This document shows, one piece after another, positions 55,186-64,000 of a DNA stretch of 64,000 bases. The stretch spans positions 5,084,001 through 5,148,000 of the forward strand of contig CM065647.1 of assembly GCA_033220425.1 (NCBI GenBank). Reading direction: 5' to 3'. The notes under the pieces are model-generated. The model ran no database searches, was not told where the DNA came from, and saw only the letters and a program-made list of their open reading frames with translations. The translations under genes and the position numbers were made by a program. Every line of letters starts with the position of its first letter. Position 1 is the stretch's first letter. This DNA is from Lepraria neglecta (Eukaryota; Ascomycota; Lecanoromycetes; Lecanorales; Stereocaulaceae).

Positions 55186-55645
55186 TCATCCCTGTGTTCT
55201 TGAATGATCATCCGTGTCTAGGTATGGGAGGATCTCTCCTTGGGCATTGAGTCTGCGCACTGTATCAGCTTCCTTCACTAATGAGATGACCTTTGAACTG
55301 TTCGTAGAGTGATGTCTGGAGGAAGCGTTGGGTCGGGATTTGATACCTTTGAATGGCCTGGCTGTGCATATCCCACCATCTGCGATAGACTTCCCGAGCT
55401 TCAGGCTCCCAGTGGGCTCGATTGTTGTAGACGGCGAGGTAGACATAATGATAGAATGGGTGGGAGCTTTGCTGTAGTGCAGTGACCAGACCCAGACAAG
55501 GAATGGGCTGTGAGCCGAGACCTTCTCGTATAGTGCTGATGATGCTGCTTATGGTCTCATCGTTGAGGGCACAGTACAGCTGGAGCGCGCAAGCCAGCCG
55601 AGCTTCGTATTTGGAAAACCGTTGACCGTTGTGGATGACTTCCAT
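55186..55645 (-). CDS. Array gene G, small protein family of unknown function
   Basis: Two exons (55347-55645, 55186-55252; intron 94 bp, the longest in the family) give 121 aa. It reads MEVIHNGQRFSKYEARLACA, NDETISSIISTIREGLG, PIPCLGLVTALQQS, NNRAHWEPEAREVYRRWWDM, HSQAIQR, then exon 2 LNAQGEILPYLDTDDHSRTQ. This exon 2 is closest to the family consensus. The intron is open in the reading frame for most of its length, so an ORF scan extends the protein with unrelated sequence. An upstream in-frame ATG (55777) would add 44 residues with a hydrophobic stretch, but no other copy has such an extension. Confidence 0.74.
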
Positions 55646-57530
55646 GCTGAATAAAAGATATAACGAAGGCCCTAACGGTGGGTGGAGTATTTTGGAAAGT
55701 TGTGAAAGAAGAGGGTGGAATAGTTTTGATAAAGCTGTTAAGATTGAAAGCAAGTGGCACCTATTTAACGAGTCCATGGAAGACCTCCGAGAAAGCCATG
55801 ATAGCCGAGATCCACAAACCCCCGAGAACCTGGTCGCTGGCTAATCTAAGACCCGAGCGTGCTCCAAGTTGAGCTGACCCCGATCCACGAAACGCCAGAG
55901 CAATCTCGGATGTCACAATGTCGACTAAAAACTTGAGGCTTTCCAAGAAGGATCCCGAGTGGCGCCGTCAGTAGTCAAAGAGATAGTCGAGACTCAAAGG
56001 CACAACCGAGACCTATGAGCGGCCACATCTGGCGACGGGCTTCTTGCAGTACGCTAAGAATTGTAGTGCATTGGGCTGGGTCGGCCGCAGCTGATGTGAC
56101 ATTTGATGCATACAGCAGCTACGGTTAGCTAGCTACCGTAATTGCGGAGGGGAGAGATCGTCGCTTACTCGGTAGTCATAACCCATACTTGGACTTAGAG
56201 GTCATTGTAACTGAAGAATCTCTTGCATAGACTCTACAGAGGCGGAGTTCGACTACAACTGATGTCAGGTGCAGGAATGCGCGGTTCAGGCATCCAATTA
56301 CGCGGTCATGGAGCAAAAGTACCGACAACAAAGGCAAAGGGACGGTAATTTAGGACGCTGGCCTCCCAAAGGCTTGGCTGGACATGTGGGCCATCCCCGG
56401 CGGGCAGTACCCGGAATTGAAGGCAGTCTGTCCAAAGCACATGTACATCCGTCACATTTCCCCTGGGATAGCCCTTCGAGGTCTAAAGCTTCTGGCGCTC
56501 AAACTCTAAGGCGTAGATGTACGTAGAGAAGAGGAAGGAGTATAGCGTATCAAATGAGTCCGAGCTCGGTACGAGATGTAGGCATGCTGCACAGCCAGAT
56601 TGTTGAGCGGGCAACAAATGGACAATCGAATCAGGTGGCAAAAGCCTTCCGTCACAAGATACCTTAGTCTAGGGTCGCGGCGACGGGCGTGTCCGGTTTT
56701 TACCCAGCCGAAGAGCGCAGAGGCCAACGAACTCATTAGCGCAAATGTGGCGTTGGGCTCCCGCTCAGTAGCCAAGCATTTTGCGACGAAACTCCACAGC
56801 CCCATAATTGTCAGGCTTACGGCCCCCAAAAGAGTTTGGAGTCATTCCTTAGGACCTTAAGTGTTGGTCGTGATTGCTGGCACGTACCAGTAGATATCAT
56901 CTTGGAGCCTACCTTTCGGTGAACAACGCATGACCTTGCTAATCTCCCGCAGCCTTTGCGGATTCTCCCTGAGGGATTGGGCACAGTCTTGGATATTGTT
57001 GCTCGCCTTAGTTAGTTGCTTGCATGGCGTAATTTCCCGTTGTCGATCTTTATCCTCGAGTAAGAGCGATTATTGGCCAGAAACAGTCACAGCCTCGTAC
57101 TGAGCATTGACGCCGCTTTGACAGTGATACCCACCTAAATGACAGAGTCTTATGGCAAAAATAGTGGCAAATCCGAACTGCGGACCTGAGCTTCGATGGT
57201 AGTAGATCAAGTCAAATTGGCAGATATCATCACCTCAGGCTGTGAAGAATCTGGTATCGTCCTTGAAAATTGTGGCCAGAAAGGATTCAGAAACCTTGGA
57301 TAGATGGCGCCCGTACATGCCAATTTTCCACTCGCATCCGCTGTCATCTTCAGATGTTTGCATTAGTGATACACCAAAAGCGCGTCTCATTTAGGCTTGG
57401 GCGTTGCACCGCAATAGCACAATAGATGCGCAACAGGCATTGTCAAAAGCAAGCTCTTCAGTGATCTCACCAAAGTTGATTCATTGCTCGTATTTCGATT
57501 CGTATATACGCATTCACAGCGCCATGCTCT
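55646..57530. other. Right flank of the array
   Basis: 1.9 kb with no supported gene and no further family copy that I could find. Short ORFs at 56269-56526 (+) and 56506-56829 (-) look accidental. Confidence 0.45.
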
Positions 57531-59594
57531 TCACGTTGGGAAAATTAGTGTACATACCACACGAATAGCCTCGAGCGCTCCTCGGTCCTTCACCAACAGA
57601 TCAAATGCCTCGTCTATCTTGCCAAGTTCGGCTCCTCCCTCTGTTCGTCTCCACGTATCTGGGAAGCTCGCTTTTGCCGAGATGTTACCTTCAACCTCGC
57701 CATCGTTGTTGATCGAGATCTTCCAAACGAAATCGAGGGCAACAAGATTGCGTGAGAATGTAAGTTCCTGCCGGCCCAGATGCGAGACAAGATTCGACGA
57801 TCCGGTTCTGCCTGTGATACTTTTGTTGGGTAGTAGTGCCTTGAACTCTCGCTCAGACTCCATGAAGCATTCCGCACGCTCCCTAGATATTTCAGAATAG
57901 CGCCCAAAGGCTCTTCCAATAGCTGATAAGTCTGTGTCTTGGGGACAGGCTCGTAACCATCTCCCGAGCTCTCGATCGGCCCAATGACTTATCTCCAGTA
58001 CTTTCAATTGCGTGATCGCCTGTTCCGTGACATTCATCGTGACCTGTAGCCTAGCTTGAAGGAGCTGCTGGGAGAAGGAGAAGGCGAGGTCTTGGCGCTG
58101 TAGAAGGATCTCATCAGGTGTGGAAGGAAGCAACCTGACATTCGTAATGTTGATATCGAAAGGAGCAGTGCGGTCTTCCTGCAGATTCTCCGTACTCGAA
58201 GATTGAAGAGCATCCGGATTGTGCACAGAAGGAGGGTCGGTTTTTGTTGGGGGAGTGGAGTTTGAAAAGGGCAGGAAGTGAGCCAGGCGCTGCGCGAGAG
58301 ATTGCCGTACTGGGAAAGTCGAACAAGGCTCGTGTAAAGAATCTACATTTCTACAGACGCGGGTCAGCCTGTCGTAGTATTGAGCAAGCAAACTATTGAC
58401 TCACGGTCTCGGTTCGGCAGTGTCTTGACGCATTGAGTCCAGGCCTGCCTGAGTTTGATCTGTGCTCTTGGCTGCCTTGTATTGCAACATTTTTTCTCGT
58501 GAGCGCATGACCTTTGTGCTTCGCGTTGAGACATCCTTTTTCAGCTTCGAAAGCTCCTTGATTTCGTTGCTATCTTCCTGTTGCCACTTGGATACAAGCG
58601 TCTGCCGAATCAAGCGATCTTCTATGTCTTGAAGCTGCTTCTCTAGTCCGGCCAAACTTTCTTGCATCCTAAGCTCTTCAGCCTCTTCTAGTTTGGGAGG
58701 TGGTCGAGGCGTCTTGGCTATGAACACTCGAGGTCCGAGATTGGACAGTGGAAGGTTCACACCAGAGGCTGGCCGTTCAGGGTCGCTGGGTTTCAGTGGC
58801 GAGGATCTTGCAACAGCCGTGCCCTTCTTCGGTCGTCGACTGGGGCTACTAAAGAGCAGTCCTTTCAGCGATTTAGGTGGGGCTTCAAGCCCAAGGTGGA
58901 CAGGAGTCGAAGGCAAACTAGGTTCGCCATCTTCGCTAAAGCCCATTCCAGATACCGCACGAGCAAGTCCCCGATGTGTTTGTGTAGAGGGTAAATCTGG
59001 GCTTTGGCTTGCGTGTGGTCCACCATTTGCGCCGACGAACTGCCCTCCAGTATCAGGTTGGCGTGGTATGGGTGCCTGTCCATCCGCGTATGTAGCTTGG
59101 ACTCCATTGGCTTGCTCTCTTACTTCTTTAGGCGGCGAAGCTCCTGGATGTGGGAAAACAAGTGGACGCGTGCTTTTCAATGGCGTGTACTCCTTGCCAG
59201 GAGTTCGTGACCTGCGCCTTGGTGTTGCTCGTAGTCCTTGCCTATTCGCGCTCCAGACGGATACAACACCGGGCCCATTTACCGCGTTCCTGGGTTCCGC
59301 CAATCCTGCACTTGTATCCTGTCGTGTATGCCCATTCATGCCATCTCTTTCCCTAAGTCTCTCGCTGTCGGATCCTTGGCTTCGTGGCCGCTGCGACTCG
59401 GACGCGTTGGATCGAGGTAAAAGTTTGGGATTGAATCGCGCAAGGCTAGCTTTCGTCGGCGACATGAAAGACGCCCTCCTGCTAGAGCTTTGCTCGCCAT
59501 CTTGAGAGATCGGACGTATCTGTGTGTTTTGCGCGTTTACTGGGACTGAGGTCGAAGGTGATGTCTTTCGGCGCTTGAATGGCGCGGTATCCAT
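57531..59594 (-). CDS. Conserved-looking fungal protein with central coiled coil, function unknown
   Basis: Two exons (58405-59594, 57531-58350) joined through a 54-bp intron (GTGAGT donor, GGCTGACCC branch, TGTAG acceptor) give 669 aa. The N-terminus MDTAPFKRRKTSPSTS is basic and NLS-like. A disordered Ser/Pro/Arg-rich region with SP and TP sites follows to about residue 300 (KGLLFSSPSRRPKKGT, LGPRVFIAKTPRPPPK). A coiled coil covers about 305-375 (LAGLEKQLQDIEDRLIRQTL, VSTRSTKVMRSREKMLQYKA). The second exon encodes a folded-looking alpha/beta domain ending AFDLLVKDRGALEAIRVVCT. Nuclear location and a chromosome or kinetochore-type role would fit this layout, but I recognise no family and do not assign one. 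The extreme C-terminus might use a further intron (GTATGT near 57550). Confidence 0.75.
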
Positions 59595-60062
59595 TGTCGA
59601 GGGGCTCTGTGTTGTGATACTTGAAGCGCATGTTATTTTCCAATTGCTTTTGCATGCTCCTTAATCGTATCCTTCTCTCATCAAATACTATGTTTGGTGT
59701 TGGTCCTGGCGCATTGGTGGGACGGTCCGGGTGAACAGAGTTCTATCTAGCCGACGAGCCTTGGCTTGAGGGTCGCGCTGCTCTTCCTCCTCACATCTAC
59801 CTACATCTACCCCTCAAAATACAGTGATGCCTCCTCTCCTGAGTATTGACAGTAGCACTACATTGCTCATTACAATTCAACCAAGCTTGAAGCAGTAAGA
59901 TTCGTTCAATTTTGACAAGACTATCTAACAGGCTTTCATCACGCCGCTGTGCTGTGTCACCGTGTCGTTTCTTCATAAAAGGCATTCCTTCGTATCCTTG
60001 ATGGGTGCTGTACGCTACTCGACAAACGCCCAACGCCATTGAAGCGTCTTCTCCCCAAGCCA
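59595..60062. other. Intergenic region
   Basis: 468 bp containing the promoter of the 57531-59594 gene. The ORF at 59797-60066 (-) has no support. Confidence 0.45.
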
Positions 60063-60815
60063 TCATGTTTGCCGCACCCTGTCTCCCTGCCCAGTCCCCC
60101 GGAAGAGCTCTTCCTCACTCAGACGTCTGTCCACCCCAAACCCGGGTCCCAGATCCGCTAAATTCCTGAAGTGTATGTCCAAAACCCGCTTCCGGGCCTC
60201 TGCGGGCTGTTGCTGAAAATTCTGGAACTCTTCTTCTGTCAACTCACGTGTGCTCTGTTTGGCGTGCACGCATGCTTGCTCAACGATGTAGGGTGGTAAA
60301 GGTCGGGATACCGTGCCATATACAATGTCTCCCAGTTCTTGGGGTGGATAATTTTCTGCATTGTCTTCTTCCAATTCTACTTCTCCATATCCGATCGAGG
60401 TGCCTTTTGTACTAGCTTTCCCGGTGGATGAAGAGCCCGTGCTGGGCGTCGAACGCCCATTCCCTTTTTGTATCTCCATAGAAGTGCGTGTAGGCTCCCT
60501 TTGCTTGTATTGTTTCAGTGACCGGTGCCACTTTTCTTCCTCTCCTTCACTCCTTCGCACTGATTTGACTGAGTTAATCGCTTCTTCGTCTAACTTGTAT
60601 GATGTCGATGGCTTTGTCCTACTCTTTTTCTCAGGCTTTCCTACATTGCTTCTTTGTTGATGTCTTTCGGAGGTAAAGTTCGTTGAGTTCGGGCTACAGT
60701 TATAAGGAGAAGACTCGAGTCGTGCGTCGCCAGAACCTACGAAGCTCACGTCGCGCGAGTGTGCAACAGGGCCTTGAGGGGGTAGGGTGGGTTTTGAATG
60801 TCGATTTGATGGCAT
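60063..60815 (-). CDS. Hydrophilic fungal protein, unknown function
   Basis: One exon of 250 aa. The first ~150 residues are Ser/Thr/Lys-rich and disordered. An acidic patch (YGEVELEEDNAENYPPQELG) leads to a better-ordered C-terminal part: IVYGTVSRPLPPYIVEQACV, then TEEEFQNFQQQPAEARKRVL and FRNLADLGPGFGVDRRLSEE. The block IVEQACVHAKQSTRELTEEE looks conserved-type. No signal peptide or membrane segment is seen. I do not recognise it. It is transcribed in the same direction as the preceding 669-aa gene. Confidence 0.62.
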   Translation of the reverse strand: MPSNRHSKPTLPPQGPVAHSRDVSFVGSGDARLESSPYNCSPNSTNFTSERHQQRSNVGKPEKKSRTKPSTSYKLDEEAINSVKSVRRSEGEEEKWHRSLKQYKQREPTRTSMEIQKGNGRSTPSTGSSSTGKASTKGTSIGYGEVELEEDNAENYPPQELGDIVYGTVSRPLPPYIVEQACVHAKQSTRELTEEEFQNFQQQPAEARKRVLDIHFRNLADLGPGFGVDRRLSEEELFRGTGQGDRVRQT

Positions 60816-61642
60816 TGCTTCCGGATTGGGCCGCCCGAATGGGCGATAGTATATTCTTTATGTTTTAACGGGGGTTGCCAACTCAATTGAGCGTCCTCAG
60901 TGGCTGTTGTGGCCGCTGAGAATGACCGCCATCTCCTGCTCGTCAGCTAAGAGATGATCACCGCAGGTTCTTATCAGAAGAAGATGTCCTGGGATACCTG
61001 CGTCTTAGTATCAATATAAACAGATAGTGACCAAGCTAAGGCCATATCTAGAGTGTGCTTAACAATATCCTGAGTCCAGACTTTTCCATGCTGAAACCCA
61101 ATCGCAACCTTTTGACGCATTTACTTAGTCGCGGATACTCCCCCACACAACCAAAATAAATTTAGCTCCTTAGAACGCGGGCGTGACACCCGCAGAATTA
61201 GCGTACCACCACGACTAACAAACCGGGCGCAGGATCGGTTGCCGCTACCAGCAACCCTGCAGACACCAAAATGCGGCTAAGCAATCTTTCTTCTAATAAC
61301 AGAATGGGTTTTAATGCCTGTTCGGGCAACTAATACCGAATCGGGTAGTCATAGGATGCTTGGCATCAACCATCAAACTGGGCCGCCATTGCGCACCATA
61401 ACTACTATTGATCTATAAATCCGATTATAACACTTCCGCTGACCAACTTTTGAATTAGATAATGCGCTTTCAAATGCCACTCGAATCTACTAATTCTGAT
61501 AGAAAATGCGGATTATATACTGTTTTAAAGAAAATACACTGTTTTTCTATAGCTGGCTTGGCGGTCTTGGCATGTTTATATTTCTTCCTGATTCTGATTC
61601 TGATTCTGCAACTTCTGTAACATCGACGTTAACGCTATTAGT
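60816..61642. other. Intergenic region, left flank of the unusual ORF
   Basis: About 830 bp with no supported gene. From 61130 on it is irregular in composition, with short hairpin-like words (GGGCGTGACACCCGC near 61179). It may be part of an old mobile element. Confidence 0.4.
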
Positions 61643-62716
61643 ATGTCTCAAATCACCCTACACGGGGCCTATACATCGAAAAGATCAATAGGGCAAGCTA
61701 CACGTCATTCTAAGAAGCGTGCTAACGCTGAACAGCACCGTACTACTAAGCTACTAGAATCTCAGGAAGCCCTTGCCTCTCAGCCACCTCCTCAGCGATA
61801 TCCTTTGCCTCCGCCTCATTTACGCGTCCAGAAGCAGCCCCCGGTGCAGTATACAACTCCTACATGGACGGTAGAAGGTCGCATGCATACCGCCTATGCG
61901 CATTATTGGTATGAGACACCTCAATTCCATTCCTGGGACCCTACTCGAGAACCTGAGCCTACGAATCGACCTCGCTATGATGTCTCTAATTTGAGGCAGG
62001 GAGGCAGTGGATGTATGTCAGCGCGGGCGACTCAAGAGATGTTTCAATTACATCATGAGGAGGCAGAAAGACAATGGTTTAATGATATATACTGGGTAGA
62101 GGCAGACGATATCTGGAATACTGAGGTGGAATTACTGAGCAATCGGTATGATATCAATGAGCGAATGGACCAATTAGAAAAGCGCCTTTTTGACCAAGAG
62201 GTGGGCTTAGTCGATAAGTTGCTACAAATCCACCTACGCGAAGCCTGGGCACCTGAAAGACATGATCTTTGGAGCCATTCAGAACTGCAAGAAGCTTTTC
62301 GAATGGGGTCTACTACACCGGTGCGGCGGAGACTGATTCGGAAAGAGGTCTACAATTTCTGCAAGCCGTTCTGCCTACATAATCATACTCTAGGCGCCAC
62401 TGGCAGAGAATATGGCCCTAAGGAGCAAGAAGACGACGATGATTGGCTGAAGGCCTATTGGGATAAGGAGCTAAGAAAGGGTGAATGGTATAAACATGAG
62501 GCTTACACCAGAAATGAGCCTAGGCTCAGGCTTATGCGTCTGCGTACTTCCGCGCCTGATATTAATGTTGCCAGCGAGCCTACCAGCGAGCCCACCAGCG
62601 AGCTCACCAAAAAGGCTCCCACCAAGCCTACCACCAAGCGCAACCGCCATACTAAGCAGCAGCCTCGGCGGCAACGGTATCAGCAAGACCGGTATAATTT
62701 GCGGCGACCTGGCTGA
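61643..62716 (+). CDS. Trp/Arg/Glu-rich protein, possibly mobile-element associated
   Basis: One uninterrupted frame of 357 aa. The N-terminus is basic and Gln/Pro-rich (SQPPPQRYPLPPPHLRVQKQ). The middle is rich in Trp, Tyr and Glu (TAYAHYWYETPQFHSWDPTR, RQWFNDIYWVEADDIWNTEV) and helical (NERMDQLEKRLFDQEVGLVD). The C-terminus holds short SEPTSEPTSE repeats and a very basic tail ending RYNLRRPG. No domain is recognised. The setting (no neighbour gene, irregular flanks, a perfect hairpin and AT-rich tract downstream) suggests an ORF carried by a transposable element, but no terminal repeats were found. The open frame over 1 kb argues against chance. Confidence 0.55.
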   Translation: MSQITLHGAYTSKRSIGQATRHSKKRANAEQHRTTKLLESQEALASQPPPQRYPLPPPHLRVQKQPPVQYTTPTWTVEGRMHTAYAHYWYETPQFHSWDPTREPEPTNRPRYDVSNLRQGGSGCMSARATQEMFQLHHEEAERQWFNDIYWVEADDIWNTEVELLSNRYDINERMDQLEKRLFDQEVGLVDKLLQIHLREAWAPERHDLWSHSELQEAFRMGSTTPVRRRLIRKEVYNFCKPFCLHNHTLGATGREYGPKEQEDDDDWLKAYWDKELRKGEWYKHEAYTRNEPRLRLMRLRTSAPDINVASEPTSEPTSELTKKAPTKPTTKRNRHTKQQPRRQRYQQDRYNLRRPG

Positions 62717-63170
62717 ATATGAGGTGGAGCAAGAGCGTGGGGATTCTATATACCGATAGGCGGGGTGGCAAGCATGACGGCGGGCAAGTATGGCGGCGGG
62801 CAGGGTTCTGTCAAGATAGCGCTAAGCCTCATACGGAATATGAGTCAACTTCGAAAAGTGCGGGGATCGATTTTTCAGCGAGGCCTGATGTTAGGTTCTG
62901 AATCGATTTTTTTCGCATGGGGTTAATAGCTATTCGGCACCATCATCGATGGCAGCGAACATACATCAACGCTTGAAGATATCAGCCAATGGGCTTGCAG
63001 GCTCATGGATATAGGTTATATCACGGCCCCGGTGTGGTTTCTTTGTAAATATTCGCGATGTTACTATCATATAACCTCGCCGTCGATAGGTGCAAAAACG
63101 ACCATTGCGCGGACAAGTATTAGCCCTATACCAAGCCCGACTTTATGGCGCGCGTGTTCAGCCAATTAGG

Positions 63171-63207
63171 ATTTCACAGGCCTCGCACTAGCGTAGGCCT
63201 GTGAAAT
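63171..63207. repeat. Perfect 13-bp-stem hairpin
   Basis: ATTTCACAGGCCT (63171-63183) is exactly inverted at 63195-63207 around an 11-nt loop. AGCCAA words lie just outside both arms (near 63160 and 63213), but in the same orientation, so they do not extend the stem. Confidence 0.8.
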
Positions 63208-63289
63208 ATTTAGCCAACCGGCGCTGATTCCAGACCCGAGAAATAGCCGAGCGCGCGTGTATCTTTATATCCTAGACCCGCCCATTAGT

Positions 63290-63425
63290 ATTAAAATCTT
63301 ATTACTTTAATAACTTTAGCTATATTAGAATTAGGGCTTAACTTTATATATATAAAATATACTATAAATAGAGGGCTTTCTAATTCCGCTTAAATTTCTA
63401 AATTGAGTATAAAATAAGCGAGATA
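63290..63425. other. AT-rich tract
   Basis: About 135 bp of mostly A and T with TATA runs, in contrast to the roughly balanced composition around it. It is consistent with RIP-decayed repeat DNA. Confidence 0.55.
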
Positions 63426-64000
63426 TAGCCGTTTTTACGGTAATCTTCTGTGAAGATTACGGGCACTCAATTGTATCCTTATAGAAAGCAGCTATGGACG
63501 AGTCTTGTCACAACAGTTCTCAGAACAATTGTCGTCATGAAATCCAACCGAGAGTTTCGTTGCTGGAGTCCACTACGACCGATTCGTACTCATTGTGAAC
63601 CTGCAAACTTCTTTGCAATTCGATGTCTAAAGTGGACTTAGAATGCGGACGCTTGTCTAGGCCCGAGTAAAATGTTACGAAAGCCACGAGAGAGCCCATG
63701 TGTAGTGCCGTTGTCGGTGTAACTTTCCGCTTTGCTCTTCAAATTTCTCTCTTTGTGTAGCTTGTTACATTTTTGGCTAAATATCACAGCTCCTGTCGGC
63801 TCAAGGCACAAATTTACTTTACACTTGCCATCTTTCACCTCTCTCTAAGTTGCTGGACTTCTTTCCTGCAATGTGTGTCCGGTGTGTGTTGGCAACCTTC
63901 GAAAAATGCTGAGTCGAGAGACTGCCAGTATAGACTGTTCGTAAACTTATTGGTGGCTCCTTTTTGTTTCGAAAGTGATTCGAGGTACGCCTCGCTGGCG

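Larger units (their letters stand above)
62717..64000. other. Downstream flank with hairpin and AT-rich tract
   Basis: No supported gene. It contains a perfect hairpin (63171-63207) and an AT-rich tract (about 63290-63425) such as RIP or decay leaves. A short GGCAAG-type repeat lies near 62765-62805. Confidence 0.45.

Noticed and set aside
58693-59505. 270-codon plus-strand ORF opposite the 669-aa gene
   Set aside because: Antisense to a low-complexity coding region; no independent support.

Overview
The window is nuclear DNA of a filamentous ascomycete (Pezizomycotina). The evidence is short introns (mostly 46-140 bp) with GTANGT donors and CTAAC/CTGAC branch sites, clearly fungal genes (a fungal-type amino acid permease, AP-2 alpha, eL13, DPM3), and a pogo/Fot1-like transposon whose stop codons look like repeat-induced point mutation (RIP). 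I cannot fix the order; Leotiomycetes or Dothideomycetes would both fit. I saw no tRNA, rRNA or CRISPR array.

Layout. (1) 0-9 kb: a membrane protein of unknown role (-), a nine-exon amino acid permease (-), and a four-exon ~903-aa protein that may end in a beta-propeller (+). (2) 9.99-12.41 kb: a complete 2417-bp pogo-like DNA transposon with 55-bp terminal inverted repeats and a TA duplication, carrying a broken transposase. (3) 12.6-28 kb: a conserved, gene-dense block. It holds a cysteine-rich metallothionein-like gene whose start codon lies 215 bp from the transposon, AP-2 alpha adaptin, ribosomal protein eL13 (first exon is only the ATG), a coiled-coil protein, an LRRC40-like leucine-rich-repeat protein, an OXLD1-like mitochondrial protein, DPM3, and an armadillo-type (SmgGDS-like) protein. 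(4) 28.7-30.4 kb: a tandem pair of cysteine-containing paralogues, the second frameshifted. (5) 31-56 kb: a gene-poor accessory island. Its only convincing genes are seven diverged copies of one small gene (111-131 aa), about one every 4 kb. Between them lie decayed duplicated DNA, a MITE, a long inverted-repeat element, hairpins and an F-box-like pseudogene. (6) 57.5-60.8 kb: two conserved-looking but unrecognised fungal proteins. (7) 61-63.5 kb: an unusual Trp/Arg/Glu-rich ORF in sequence that looks like mobile or decayed DNA, followed by a hairpin and an AT-rich tract.

The best candidate for something undescribed is the seven-gene array (copies A-G at 31357-31863, 36615-37058, 40194-40615, 43070-43483, 47584-47980, 51802-52243 and 55186-55645). 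I reconstructed each copy by hand. All seven share a phase-2 intron at the same place, just after a V/I-x-K/R motif, and a short second or third exon beginning with Leu and often reading LxxxGE-xxYLxTD. An unreconstructed ORF scan truncates them, so automatic annotation probably mis-models the family. I recognise no domain and see no signal peptide or membrane segment.

Coordinates of multi-exon genes run from start codon to stop codon; introns are given in the evidence text.
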